Notes: generated by a model from the letters alone, not told the origin. A DNA stretch of 64,000 nucleotides from Enhydrobacter sp. (GCA_025808875.1 CP075528.1:4710473-4774472), one strand, 5' to 3'; shown: positions 42,059 to 50,919, counted from the first letter of the stretch. Numbers and translations: made by a program.

Positions 42059-42925
42059 TCAAGCAGCGAAGGCGAGGGGTTTGCTGCGGCCCTTGATCTG
42101 GGTCCGATGCATGACGCGCCGTGCGGCGGCATCGAAGGGATCGCGCCGATGCATGGTCGAACGGTTGTCCCACATCACGAGATCGCCCAGTCGCCAGACA
42201 TGTTCGTACAGGAACTCCGGCTGCGTGGCGTGCGCCCACAGCGCGTCGAGCACGGCATCGGAGTCGATGGGCGAATATCCCTCGATGTAGGAGTTGCGCC
42301 GCCGGCCGAGATAGAGGGTTGGCCGCCCGTTGGCCGGGTGCCGGAGGATGGCGGGATGCCAGGCGCCCGGCGCCGCCAGAGGATCGTCGGTCGGTGTCAC
42401 ACCTTTGCGCAAGTAACCGCCGGAATTGTAAGTGCCGTCGTGCTTTATGCGCCGCCCCTCGATCTTGCGACGCAGGTCCGCCGGCAGCGCGTCGCAGGCG
42501 GCCTGCATGCCGCAGAACCAAGTGTTGCCGCCCGTGCGCGGAATTTCCAGCGCATAGAGCATCGACGCATCCGGCGGCAGGTCGAGATAGCTCATGTCCG
42601 TGTGCCAGACGGCTTCGCCCGCACCGAGCGCGCCGATCGGGTCGCCCCGGGCGTCCAGCACGTTGGAAACCACATAGATGTCGGGATAGTCCGGCGGGCT
42701 GATGCGGCCGCGCTCCTGATTGGGCGGCGGATCCAACTCGCCGAAGCGTCGACTGAAGGCGAGCAGGTCCTCGTCGCTGAGCGTCTGCCCGCGTAACAGG
42801 ATGACGGAATGTCGATGCCATGCTTGCTCGATGGCGGCGAAGGTTGCCTCGTCCAGTCGACTGAGATCGACACCCGAGATCTCCACACCGACCGCTCCCG
42901 CCAACGGACGCACCGCCACTGCCAT
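42059..42925 (-). CDS. TauD/TfdA-family alpha-ketoglutarate dioxygenase
   Basis: A 288-residue Fe(II)/2-oxoglutarate oxygenase. The metal triad is H108 and D110 (AVWHTDMSYL) with H259 (NRSTMHRRDPFD), and R270 is placed to bind 2-oxoglutarate. The N-terminus VRPLAGAVGVEISGVDLSRL is typical. ATG 42925 is chosen because GGGGAGG lies eight bases upstream; the frame is open further but unlike the family. Family members oxidise taurine, alkyl sulphates, herbicides or carnitine precursors; the substrate here is unknown. Its downstream partner is the AGPS-like oxidase. Confidence 0.9.
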   Translation of the reverse strand: MAVAVRPLAGAVGVEISGVDLSRLDEATFAAIEQAWHRHSVILLRGQTLSDEDLLAFSRRFGELDPPPNQERGRISPPDYPDIYVVSNVLDARGDPIGALGAGEAVWHTDMSYLDLPPDASMLYALEIPRTGGNTWFCGMQAACDALPADLRRKIEGRRIKHDGTYNSGGYLRKGVTPTDDPLAAPGAWHPAILRHPANGRPTLYLGRRRNSYIEGYSPIDSDAVLDALWAHATQPEFLYEHVWRLGDLVMWDNRSTMHRRDPFDAAARRVMHRTQIKGRSKPLAFAA

Positions 42926-42975
42926 GTCGCCATCCTCCCCTTCGCCGGCGATGATCGACCCGCTTCCGCGGCCGA

Positions 42976-43989
42976 TCAAGCGCCCAGCACGGACACCAGC
43001 CACGTGGCGATCTTGTCGGCGACAGAAGGGGCCAGTGGGCCCGAGAAACCGGGGTCGGTCGGTCCGAATACGCGCTTCAGATTGTGGCTGACGCCGGGTG
43101 CGATCATGACTTCACCCGGAGCCTTGCGCTTGGCGAGCACGTCGAGCAGCGGCTGGATGTCGCCGAGAGGCACCACCTGTTTGTCGGCTGCACCGTGGAC
43201 CAGGAGACAGGCGATGTCGAGAACCGCCAGCGCCTGGGCTGGATCGAACGCCAACGCCCCTTTCAAGTAGGGTCCGACATAGGCAGGAAAGAGTCGGGTA
43301 AGCTCGGGCGGGACGTCGGCCGGCACCCGCCCCGTCGCTCGAATCGCCGCCATTGCGAGATCGGCCGCCGGAACGAGCGTGGGGTGGCTGCGCGCCAACT
43401 GGCGACGGATGATTTCCTCGAGCGTCAGGCCCGGCGTCGAGGCGAGAACGATCGCATGGGGACGGATGCGCGCGGTGCCTGCGGCGGCGAGCGCCAAGTC
43501 GCCGCCTTCGCTGTGGCCGAGCAACGCCGTCGCATAGGGTTTGATCTCGTCGTGCTGCAGCAACTCGGCTTGTGCCGCCTGCACGTCGCCCACCAAGTTC
43601 TGCCATGTGAAGAAGCGTTCCTGCTCTTCGAGTGTGCGTGGTGTCGGCGTCGAGGCTCCGATGCCGCGCTTGTCATAGCGCAGCGTGGCGATGCGCGCTT
43701 GCGCCAGCCGCTCGGCGACGAGTTTCAGCGTGTCGATGCGCGTATGGACCAGCGGATTGTTTCCATTGCGATCGGTCGGCCCGCTGCCGGCTATCAGGAC
43801 AACGCCCGGCACGCGCTGGATTTCGCTGACCGCGGGCAGAAGCAGGGTGCCCGACAGTGCCACACCCTCGGCGCCACTGAAGCGGACCGAGCGCTCCTTG
43901 CTGCCCGAGGCATACCATTCATGCTGGGCCGCCGCCGGCCACGCGACGACGAATGCGACGACAAGCGCGAGCAGGCGGCGCGCGATCAT
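42976..43989 (-). CDS. Exported alpha/beta hydrolase
   Basis: A 337-residue hydrolase with a Sec signal peptide (MIARRLLALVVAFVVAWPAA, then AQ). The oxyanion strand is VVLIAGSGPTDRNGNN, the nucleophile elbow is LLGHSEGGDLAL (S160), and GVSHNLKRVF gives the histidine. The block LRYDKRGIGAS is the YqiK/EstX-like hallmark of this peptidase-S9-like group. Its ATG overlaps the HIT gene's TGA, so it is coupled to the hisE-HIT run; no histidine-related role is implied. Confidence 0.85.
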   Translation of the reverse strand: MIARRLLALVVAFVVAWPAAAQHEWYASGSKERSVRFSGAEGVALSGTLLLPAVSEIQRVPGVVLIAGSGPTDRNGNNPLVHTRIDTLKLVAERLAQARIATLRYDKRGIGASTPTPRTLEEQERFFTWQNLVGDVQAAQAELLQHDEIKPYATALLGHSEGGDLALAAAGTARIRPHAIVLASTPGLTLEEIIRRQLARSHPTLVPAADLAMAAIRATGRVPADVPPELTRLFPAYVGPYLKGALAFDPAQALAVLDIACLLVHGAADKQVVPLGDIQPLLDVLAKRKAPGEVMIAPGVSHNLKRVFGPTDPGFSGPLAPSVADKIATWLVSVLGA

Positions 43990-44342
43990 ACCCGGGCCCG
44001 GCCCCCGACGAGATGAACGTGGAAATGAAAGACGACCTGTCCGCCATCCCTGCCATGATTCGAGACGACCCGAAACCCGCTCTCGATGCCGAGCTCGCGG
44101 GCGAGCTTCACGACCGCTTTCCAGAAGCCGACGATCATGTCGGCGGGCGCGTTGGCAGTGAAGTCGGCGATCGAAACATATTCACCTTTGGGAATGATCA
44201 GCACGTGAACCGGCGCCTTCGGGTTGATGTCGTCGAACGCCAGCACAAACTCGTCTTCGTAGCGCCTCCGGCAAGGCGCCTCGCCACGCAGGATGCGGGC
44301 GAAGACGTTGTTGCGATCATAAGGCGACATGGCCGCCTTCAT
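43986..44342 (-). CDS. HIT-family (HinT-like) nucleotide-binding protein
   Basis: A 118-residue histidine-triad protein. The triad HFHVH is at residues 106-110 (GQVVFHFHVHLVGG) and the purine-binding strand block is EDEFVLAFDDINPKAPVHVL. HinT-type proteins hydrolyse adenosine phosphoramidates. The ATG at 44342 overlaps the hisE stop (ATGA), which favours it over the ATG at 44330. A HIT gene next to hisE is common in alphaproteobacteria. Confidence 0.92.
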   Translation of the reverse strand: MKAAMSPYDRNNVFARILRGEAPCRRRYEDEFVLAFDDINPKAPVHVLIIPKGEYVSIADFTANAPADMIVGFWKAVVKLARELGIESGFRVVSNHGRDGGQVVFHFHVHLVGGRARV

Positions 44343-44728
44343 TTGTGTTTGCGCGCCGCCTTCTCGACAAGTCCCGACAAGCCTTCGCGGTGCGCAAGCT
44401 CAGTCCAGACGGCAGCGGGCTTGACACCGCTGGCCGCCCACAGGGTCAGCAGATGGTAGAGCATGTCGGCGCTTTCGCCCACGAGCTTGGGACGGTCGCC
44501 CTTGATGCCCTCAATCAGCGTCTCCACCGCCTCCTCTCCAAGTTTCTTGGCGATCTGCGCCCGGCCGCGGCTGAACAGTCGTGCCGTGTAGGAAGTGTCC
44601 GGATCGGCACCCTTGCGACTGTTGATCACGACGTACAGTCGGTCGAGGACGTGCTCATGGGCGCCGCTGAGAGCGGTGCCGCGCTGCATTCTCAGCGCCT
44701 TCTTCTTGGCTTTCTTCTTCTTGGCCAT
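44339..44728 (-). CDS. hisE: Phosphoribosyl-ATP diphosphatase HisE
   Basis: HisE splits pyrophosphate from phosphoribosyl-ATP in the second step of histidine synthesis. The core has SRGRAQIAKKLGEEAVETLI and KLVGESADMLYHLLTLWAAS, the metal-binding E-x-x-E/D helices of all-alpha NTP pyrophosphatases. From ATG 44728 the product is 129 residues with an odd Lys-rich start (MAKKKKAKKKALRMQRG). ATG 44689 would remove that tail, while ATG 44866 would extend into hisF. No good ribosome site settles it. It lies between hisF and the HIT gene. Confidence 0.9.
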   Translation of the reverse strand: MAKKKKAKKKALRMQRGTALSGAHEHVLDRLYVVINSRKGADPDTSYTARLFSRGRAQIAKKLGEEAVETLIEGIKGDRPKLVGESADMLYHLLTLWAASGVKPAAVWTELAHREGLSGLVEKAARKHK

Positions 44729-44786
44729 GGGGAGGGGAACCTCTGGCGCCTCTTGGTCGGGCGTCTCGTCGAATACTATCGCAATA

Positions 44787-45560
44787 TCAGGCTTTGCGCG
44801 AGACTTGACGAATCGGGACGCCGGCCCGCGCCAAATGTTCCTTGGCTTGGGCGATGGTGAATTCACCGAAATGGAAGATCGAAGCAGCCAACACGGCCGA
44901 AGCGCCGCCCTTCAAGACGCCGTCGACCAGGTGATCGAGCGAGCCGACACCTCCGGAGGCGATGACAGGCACCGCAACCGCATCCGAGACTGCACGGGTC
45001 AACTCGAGGTCGAAGCCCGACTTGGTGCCATCCCGATCCATCGAGGTCAGCAGGATCTCGCCGGCGCCGTGGTCCGTCATGCGTCGCGCCCAATCGATCG
45101 CATCGAGCCCCGTGCCCTTGCGCCCACCATGGGTAAAGACCTCCCACCGGCAGGGCGCAGTCTGGCGCGCATCGATCGAGACCACGATGCACTGGTCACC
45201 GTACTTCTGGGCGGCCTCGCGGACGAAGTCCGGCCGGGTGACGGCGGCCGAATTGATGGACACCTTGTCGGCTCCGGCCAGTAGCAGCTTGCGGATATCC
45301 TCGATGGTGCGCACACCGCCGCCGACGGTGAGCGGCATGAAGCACTGGTCCGCGGTGCGAGTGACGACATCGAAAATGGTGTCGCGGTTCTCGTGGCTCG
45401 CCGTGATGTCGAGGAAGGTGAGCTCGTCGGCCCCGGCGGCATCATAGGCGCGCGCCTGCTCGACCGGATCGCCGGCATCGCGAAGGTCGACGAACTGCAC
45501 TCCTTTCACCGAGCGGCCGTCCTTCACGTCGAGGCAGGGAATGATGCGAATTTTGAGCAT
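44787..45560 (-). CDS. hisF: Imidazole glycerol phosphate synthase cyclase subunit HisF
   Basis: A TIM-barrel enzyme that uses ammonia from HisH to make imidazole glycerol phosphate and AICAR. The 257-residue sequence has the first active-site Asp in IIPCLDVKDGRSVKGVQF, the phosphate-binding VGGGVRTIEDIRKLL and the second Asp in VSIDARQTA, followed by LLTSMDRDGTKSGFDLELT and VIASGGVGSLDHLVDGVL. It starts 7 bp after hisA. AICAR made here feeds purH at the other end of the window. Confidence 0.97.
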   Translation of the reverse strand: MLKIRIIPCLDVKDGRSVKGVQFVDLRDAGDPVEQARAYDAAGADELTFLDITASHENRDTIFDVVTRTADQCFMPLTVGGGVRTIEDIRKLLLAGADKVSINSAAVTRPDFVREAAQKYGDQCIVVSIDARQTAPCRWEVFTHGGRKGTGLDAIDWARRMTDHGAGEILLTSMDRDGTKSGFDLELTRAVSDAVAVPVIASGGVGSLDHLVDGVLKGGASAVLAASIFHFGEFTIAQAKEHLARAGVPIRQVSRKA

Positions 45561-45567
45561 GGCTGGC

Positions 45568-46296
45568 TCAATCCCCCCTCAAGACCCGGATCGCATCGGG
45601 TACCGTCACGCGGCCGTCGTAGAGGGCCCGGCCGACGATGGCTCCGACGATGCCGAACTCCTCCGCGGGCCTCAGCTCCCGCAGGTCGTCGAGCGAGCTT
45701 ACGCCACCAGAGGCTATGACGGGTGTCGTCAAGTGCTGGGCCAGGGTCACTGTGGCATCGACATTGACCCCCCCCATCGCGCCGTCGCGGTCGATATCGG
45801 TGTAGATGATGGCAGCCACGCCAGCGTCCTCGAATCGTAGCGCGAGATCGAGGGCGCGCATCGTGCTCTGCTTGGTCCAGCCATCGACGGCGACGATGCC
45901 GTCGCGGGCATCGATGCCGACAGCGATCTGCCCCGGCCACTGTCGGCATGCGGCCTTCACGAGCCCCGGCTCCTTCACAGCCACCGTGCCCAAGATGACG
46001 CGCTTCACACCCGCCTCGAACCAGCGCGCGATGTTCTCGATGGTGCGGATGCCGCCACCGAGTTGCGTCGGCACATCGACCGAATTCAGGATCTCGGCGA
46101 CGGCATCGCGATTGACGGGATGGCCTTCGACCGCTCCATTGAGATCGACGAGATGCAGCCATTCGCAGCCGGCGGTGGCGAAGACCTTGGCTTGCGCCGC
46201 GGGACTGTCGTTGAAGACGGTCGCACGGGCCATGTCGCCGCGCAGCAAGCGCACGCACTTGCCGTCCTTCAGATCGATGGCGGGAAAGAGAATCAT
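45568..46296 (-). CDS. hisA: Phosphoribosylformimino-AICAR ribotide isomerase HisA
   Basis: HisA makes the Amadori rearrangement that feeds HisF. The 242-residue barrel shows the catalytic Asp in FPAIDLKDGKCVRLLRGD, the second Asp in IIYTDIDRDGAMGGVN, and the QLGGGIRTIENI and IASGGVSSLDDL phosphate loops. The repeated half-barrel similarity to HisF is visible. It is the first his gene here; hisH and hisB, often directly upstream in alphaproteobacteria, are not in this window. Upstream is a 548-bp gap shared with a divergent hydrolase. Confidence 0.97.
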   Translation of the reverse strand: MILFPAIDLKDGKCVRLLRGDMARATVFNDSPAAQAKVFATAGCEWLHLVDLNGAVEGHPVNRDAVAEILNSVDVPTQLGGGIRTIENIARWFEAGVKRVILGTVAVKEPGLVKAACRQWPGQIAVGIDARDGIVAVDGWTKQSTMRALDLALRFEDAGVAAIIYTDIDRDGAMGGVNVDATVTLAQHLTTPVIASGGVSSLDDLRELRPAEEFGIVGAIVGRALYDGRVTVPDAIRVLRGD

Positions 46297-46844
46297 CGCG
46301 GGCGCGGATTTAGCGCGTCGGGGCCCCCGGCGCCACCCTCCCTTGTGGTGTCGGGATTCGATCCTCGTTATGCAGCCAATCCACCGAAAGTCCGGCAAAA
46401 CCGAACTTGCGAGCTTGCGGGGCGAGGCGGAATGTTCGTCTCACGAAGCGTGGTGGTCGCATCACGTGGAGGGGGGCCGGAAGGCTCCTCGCGGTGGCGA
46501 AAGCCGCTGAAGGGTCTTCGGAGTGCCCTGCGAACTCGTCCGACGGGACGGCGCACGCCCTTCGCGAGGGAGAGTGCTGGCAGGAAAAAGCAGCCGGGGA
46601 TTCGTTGCGGAAGTCCGGGCGCCTGGACGGCCCGCACCCGAGGATGGTGGTGGCGAACGGGGATTTCGCAACTCCACTGGCCCTTCGTGGTCCTTCACGG
46701 GATCGCGGTTGGCCGCGCCCCTCGGGAAGAGCGTGACGAGCGCTCTTTCGGGGACGTATGAAGCGGCGAAGTCGGGTAACACCGGCTTCGCCGTTTTCTT
46801 TTGGGTGTGTTTTCCTTTGAACTGAGGGTCGCTAGTCTGTCGAC
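46297..46844. other. 548-bp gap between divergent hisA and M20 hydrolase genes; no gene seen
   Basis: Small frames exist here but none has a recognisable product, start signal or conserved motif. The sequence has several short inverted repeats and reads like repeat debris. It must carry the hisA promoter (minus) and the hydrolase promoter (plus). The hairpin at 46764-46802 points in the plus direction, as if something on the plus strand ended there, so a small untranslated RNA is possible but not shown. Confidence 0.6.
46764..46802 (+). terminator. Rho-independent-type terminator just before the M20 gene
   Basis: CGGCGAAG (46764-46771) pairs with CTTCGCCG (46786-46793) over a 14-base loop and is followed by TTTTCTTTT. 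This has stem plus T-run on the plus strand. No plus-strand gene ends upstream, so it either ends an unseen transcript or acts in the leader of the hydrolase gene 42 bp downstream. Confidence 0.5.
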
Positions 46845-48038
46845 ATGACCCACTGCACCCCAGACCTGCTGGCCGACCAGGTCAGCGAACTCACGGCGAT
46901 CCGCCGAGATATCCATCGTCATCCCGAAACGGCTTTCGAGGAGCAGCGCACGTCGCAGATCGTGGCCGACAAGCTGCAGTCTTGGGGCATTGAGATCCAT
47001 CGTGGCCTCGCCAGAACCGGCGTGGTGGGAACGCTCAAGGGCAATCGGCCGGGTCAGAAGACGATCGGCCTGCGCGCCGACATGGATGCGCTGCATTTGC
47101 AGGAGAAGAACGAGTTCGCCCACGCGTCGGTGCACGCCAACAAGATGCATGCCTGCGGGCACGACGGGCACACGGCCATGCTGCTGGGCGCCGCCCGCCA
47201 TCTGGCGAAGAAGCCCGATTTCGCCGGCACGGTGCATTTCATCTTCCAGCCCGCCGAGGAAGGCGAAGGCGGGGCGCGCGTGATGATCGAAGAAGGGCTG
47301 TTCGAGCGCTTCAACTGCGATGCCGTCTACGGCATGCACAACATGCCAGGTCTGCCGACCGGCCGCTTCGCCATACGTCCCGGCCCGATGCTGGCGGCGT
47401 CGGATTCCTGGCAGGTCACGTTCAAGGGCACCGGCGGCCACGGCGCCATGCCCCATCGCGGCACCGATCCGACCATGGTTGCCGCGCAGTTCATGCTCGC
47501 AACGCAGGGCATCGTGGGCCGCAACGTGCCACCGACACAAACTGCCGTGCTGAGCGTCGGCCATATCCACGCCGGCACGTTCGGCTCGCCCAACGTCATT
47601 CCGTCCGACGTGCTGGTGCGGGGCACGGCGCGCAGCTACACCGCCGAGGTGCGCAACCTGCTCGAGCGCCGGCTGGGCGAGGTCGCGGCAGGGCTGGCGC
47701 AGGCGGGCGATTGCGAGGCCGACTATAAGTACTTCCGCCGCTATCCGCCGCTCATCAATTCGCCCGAGCAGACGACCTTGGCGGTCGAGGCGGCGGCGTT
47801 GACCGTGGGCCGCGAGAACGTCGATCCCGACACGCCACCCATTACTGGCGCGGAAGACTTCGCCTTCATGCTGGAGAAGAAGCCGGGCGCCTACGTCATG
47901 ATTGGCAATGGCGGCACCGAAGAAGGCGGCTGTCATCACGTTCACACGCCGCTCTACGACTTCAACGACGCCATCCTGACGACAGGCGCAGCCTACTGGG
48001 TGAACCTCGTGCGGCTCGAACTCGGGGACGCGCGCTGA
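46845..48038 (+). CDS. M20-family amidohydrolase (hippurate hydrolase / N-acyl-amino-acid deacylase type)
   Basis: A 397-residue di-metal hydrolase of peptidase family M20D. The metal motif is MHACGHDGHTAMLLGAARHL, the catalytic Glu region is IFQPAEEGEGGARVMIEEGL, GTGGHGAMPHRGTDP marks the lid domain, and the C-terminal metal His is in GCHHVHTPLYDFND. Such enzymes free amino acids from N-acyl or indole conjugates. It stands alone downstream of a terminator-like hairpin and is convergent with the broken methyltransferase gene. Confidence 0.9.
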   Translation: MTHCTPDLLADQVSELTAIRRDIHRHPETAFEEQRTSQIVADKLQSWGIEIHRGLARTGVVGTLKGNRPGQKTIGLRADMDALHLQEKNEFAHASVHANKMHACGHDGHTAMLLGAARHLAKKPDFAGTVHFIFQPAEEGEGGARVMIEEGLFERFNCDAVYGMHNMPGLPTGRFAIRPGPMLAASDSWQVTFKGTGGHGAMPHRGTDPTMVAAQFMLATQGIVGRNVPPTQTAVLSVGHIHAGTFGSPNVIPSDVLVRGTARSYTAEVRNLLERRLGEVAAGLAQAGDCEADYKYFRRYPPLINSPEQTTLAVEAAALTVGRENVDPDTPPITGAEDFAFMLEKKPGAYVMIGNGGTEEGGCHHVHTPLYDFNDAILTTGAAYWVNLVRLELGDAR

Positions 48039-48044
48039 GCGGCA

Positions 48045-48686
48045 TCAGCGGCGTTGGCCAAACGACGCCCAGAAGATGATGTCGCGCAAGTCGCGTGGCG
48101 TGATCGATTCGGCGGGCCTGCCCTCGCGCTCCAGGACGAAATGCTCCTGCAGCAGCGCCTTGATGTCGATGCCGTCGTTGACCCGGGCTTGCCCCTTGGT
48201 CGGCACGGCACGATAGATATTGTTCAGCACGAACAGCTTGCCGTCCGGCGACAATGCCCGATTCATGAGCGAAATGTCGGTAACGGGTTCGAGACAGTGC
48301 TGCAACACTCAGATGGAGATCGCGGCATCGGCGCGCAGTCCGCGAGCGACAAGGGCGTCGAGCATTTCGGGCGCACAGGTGAAGAAGCGGTCAGACTGCA
48401 CGTAGTCGACGGCCAAGGCGCGCATGCGCGCGCTGATGTCGACCCCGAGGACTTGGCAGCCATGTCGCCCTATGAGCTCGCGAGCGAGGCGATCTATTCC
48501 GCAGCCATAGTCGATGGGGAGCGTGTCGCGCCTGACATCGACAGCACCGCCGATCAGGTCGGCAACGTAGGGCGTTTCGGTCGTCCAGCGTTCGTCGGTC
48601 GTCGACCCTTCCGCCGTGAGGATGATCTGTCGTGCGTACTCCATGTCGGGCGCATCGAAGATCTCGGGATGGTTAAGTAGCTTGAT
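48045..48686 (-). pseudogene. SAM-dependent methyltransferase interrupted by one in-frame TGA
   Basis: Two pieces lie in the same frame and are separated only by a TGA at 48309-48311. The first ends ...RADAAISI; the second reads on as VLQHCLEPVTDISLMNRALS and then PDGKLFVLNN. Together they form a class I methyltransferase: LPIDYGCGIDRLARELIGRH is the SAM motif and QVLGVDISARMRALA the acidic loop. Relatives usually have Trp (TGG) before VLQH, so a single G-to-A change explains the stop. The first ATG is at 48644, but similarity seems to extend to about 48686 (IKLLNHPEIFDAPD), so the start may be lost too. Sequencing error or read-through are alternatives. Confidence 0.72.
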
Positions 48687-48764
48687 TGGACACGAGTCCC
48701 CCCTTGATCGTCGAATACTACCCGCCCCGGCCCGACGGGTCCGCGATATTCGCTCTCGCGAGGT

Positions 48765-49208
48765 TTAGCTGTGAAGATCCATCGCCCAGTCGGTCGTGCC
48801 TGGATCCCAGCCCCATTGATCGTGCAGTATGACGACGAGTGGATTGCCGCCTTCGCTTTCGGCAATGTTGAGCGGTGCGCATGCGAAATCGTCCAGCGGG
48901 ACTTCGCATGTCGGCAGGATGACGCCATCGACGATCGCGTCGAGTTCGACGAGCGGATCGTTGTCGGCGGCCGGGAGATCGATTGCGATAGTGGAACTCG
49001 GCGCCGCCAATATGTGAACTGTGCCCGACTCGCCGAACAGGCAGTCGAGGGCAATGCCATGATCGGTCTGGTCCAGGCCGGCGTCACCCCACTTGCCGTC
49101 GGGCGTCACGTAGATCGGAAGGTCACTGCGATCGAACAAGACCAGTTCGGGAGCAACCAGAAAGCAAGGTTCGAATGGCGAGCTGTCGGAGGGGACCGAG
49201 TGGCTCAT
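48765..49208 (-). CDS. Hypothetical acidic protein of unknown function
   Basis: A 147-residue protein, strongly acidic (many Asp/Glu, few Lys), with no signal peptide or membrane segment. I recognise no motif; DGKWGDAGLDQTDHGIALDC and HDQWGWDPGTTDWAMDLHS are its most distinctive parts. ATG 49208 is supported by GAGGAAA eight bases upstream. It lies upstream of the broken methyltransferase on the same strand. Local base composition is a little less GC-rich than that of neighbouring genes, which may hint at transfer. Confidence 0.65.
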   Translation of the reverse strand: MSHSVPSDSSPFEPCFLVAPELVLFDRSDLPIYVTPDGKWGDAGLDQTDHGIALDCLFGESGTVHILAAPSSTIAIDLPAADNDPLVELDAIVDGVILPTCEVPLDDFACAPLNIAESEGGNPLVVILHDQWGWDPGTTDWAMDLHS

Positions 49209-49371
49209 CGAGAATTTCCTCAGATTTTCATCGAACAATACCGAACAAACGATTGAGAATAAAGAATGAACATCTGCGCATAGAGATTTGCCAACAATCG
49301 CAATGGTTTGCCGATCCCCAACCGCCTAGGGTGCCGGCCTGCGCAATGGCCGGGTGTGACGGAGGGCGTCG

Positions 49372-50919
49372 ATGAACGGTGCGGAAAGCTTGGTGCGGAC
49401 TTTGGTCAAGGGTGGCGTCGAGGTTTGCTTCGCCAATCCCGGTACATCCGAAATGCATTTTGTCGGCGCGCTCGACAGAGTCGAAGGCATGCGTTGCGTC
49501 CTGGGTCTGTTCGAGGGCGTGTGCAGCGGCGCGGCCGACGGCTACTACCGCATGACCGACAAGCCTGCCTCGACCTTGCTGCATCTTGGTCCGGGATTGG
49601 CGAATGCGGCGGCGAACCTGCACAACGCCAAGAAGGCGGGCTCCGGCATCGTCAATATCGTCGGTGAGCATGCCCTGTATCACATCAAGTACGATACGCC
49701 GCTGACCGCCGACATCGAGGGGATCGCGAAGCCTTTTTCGCATTGGGTCAGGACTTCGCCGACCGCCAAGACCGTGGCCAAGGACGGTGCCGCCGCCATC
49801 CAGGCGGCGCGTGTGGCGCCCGGCCAGATCGCGACGCTGATCCTTCCCGCCGACACGGCCTGGACCGAGGCCGATGGGGTCGCCGACACGCCCGAGACGC
49901 CGCTACCGCAAAAGCCGTCCAACGACACCGTCGTCGCGGCGGCGCGGGCACTGAAATCAGGCGGTGCCTCGGCCATGCTTTTCTTGGGAGGTCGATCGTT
50001 GCGCGCGCGGGGACTGGAACTCGCCGGCAAGATTGCTGCCAAGACGGGCTGCAAGGTGCAAGCCGCCGGCGGCACGGCGCGCATCGAGCGTGGCGCTGGC
50101 CGCGTGCCCGTCCTGCGGCTGCACTTCGTCGTCGAAACAGCTCTCGAGATGTTGAAGGGCACCAAACATATGGTGCTGTGTGGCGCAAAGGCGCCGGCGG
50201 CATTCTTCGCCTATCCTGGCAAGCCGTCCGTGCTGGTGCCGGAGGGTTGCGACGTCAGCACGCTTTGCGCGGTCGACGGTGATCCGATCGGATCGCTCGA
50301 GGCATTGGCTGCCGAACTCGACGCGATGAATGAAAAGCCGGACGTCGCCCCGGCCAATCGCCCGGCGCGGCCGACCGGCAAGTTCACCCTCGATGGCCTC
50401 GGCCAGGCGCTGGGCGCGGCGATGCCGGAGGGCTCCATCGTCATCGACGAATCGGTGACTACCGGCCGCGGGTTCTTCCCATTCAGCGTCGGCGCACCGC
50501 CGCACGATTGGCTGAACAACATGGGCGGCTCGATCGGCTTCGGCGCGCCGGTCGCAGTCGGTGCTGCAGTGGCCTGTCCCGACCGCAAGGTCATCTGCAT
50601 GATCGGCGATGGTTCGTCGATGTACACGATCCAGGCGCTGTGGACCATGGCGCGCGAGAATCTCGACGTCTGCGTCCTGATTTTTTCGAATCGCAACTAC
50701 AAGATCCTCTACAGCCAACTTGCCGATGTCGGTGCGGCCAATCCGGGGCCCCGTGCGATCGACATGCTCACTCTCGACCGTCCCACTCTCGAGTTCACGA
50801 TGCTGGCGAAGGGAATGGGGGTGCCGGGAGCGAAAGCGCACGATCTCGACGAACTGAACAAGCAGCTCACCTATGCAATGTCGACCAGGGGCCCGTACCT
50901 GATCGACGTCGTGATGTAA
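49372..50919 (+). CDS. Thiamine-diphosphate enzyme, acetolactate synthase large-subunit-like
   Basis: A 515-residue TPP-dependent decarboxylase/ligase. The activating glutamate is E48 (GLFEGVCSGAADGYYRM), the central domain follows, and the TPP/Mg motif starts at GDGSSMYTIQALWTMAREN (about residue 412) and closes with FSNRNYK. It lacks the length and FAD-binding features of true IlvB (about 570 residues). No small regulatory subunit is nearby, so it belongs to the 'acetolactate synthase large subunit-like' or benzoylformate-decarboxylase-like group. GGAGGG precedes the ATG. The substrate is unknown. Confidence 0.85.
   Translation: MNGAESLVRTLVKGGVEVCFANPGTSEMHFVGALDRVEGMRCVLGLFEGVCSGAADGYYRMTDKPASTLLHLGPGLANAAANLHNAKKAGSGIVNIVGEHALYHIKYDTPLTADIEGIAKPFSHWVRTSPTAKTVAKDGAAAIQAARVAPGQIATLILPADTAWTEADGVADTPETPLPQKPSNDTVVAAARALKSGGASAMLFLGGRSLRARGLELAGKIAAKTGCKVQAAGGTARIERGAGRVPVLRLHFVVETALEMLKGTKHMVLCGAKAPAAFFAYPGKPSVLVPEGCDVSTLCAVDGDPIGSLEALAAELDAMNEKPDVAPANRPARPTGKFTLDGLGQALGAAMPEGSIVIDESVTTGRGFFPFSVGAPPHDWLNNMGGSIGFGAPVAVGAAVACPDRKVICMIGDGSSMYTIQALWTMARENLDVCVLIFSNRNYKILYSQLADVGAANPGPRAIDMLTLDRPTLEFTMLAKGMGVPGAKAHDLDELNKQLTYAMSTRGPYLIDVVM

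Noticed and set aside
46366..46385. A T-loop-like GATTCGATCC that might mark a tRNA
   Set aside because: The flanking bases do not form the 5-bp T stem, and no acceptor or anticodon arm fits around it.
46400..46800. RNase P RNA or another known structured RNA in the hisA upstream gap
   Set aside because: A GGAAGTCCGGGC stretch recalls the RNase P core, but the other conserved blocks, such as the ACAGAA..CCGGCTTA end, are missing.
48309..48311. TGA read as selenocysteine in the methyltransferase
   Set aside because: The family position is expected to be Trp, no Sec-type neighbourhood is seen and the start is also missing, so plain decay is simpler.
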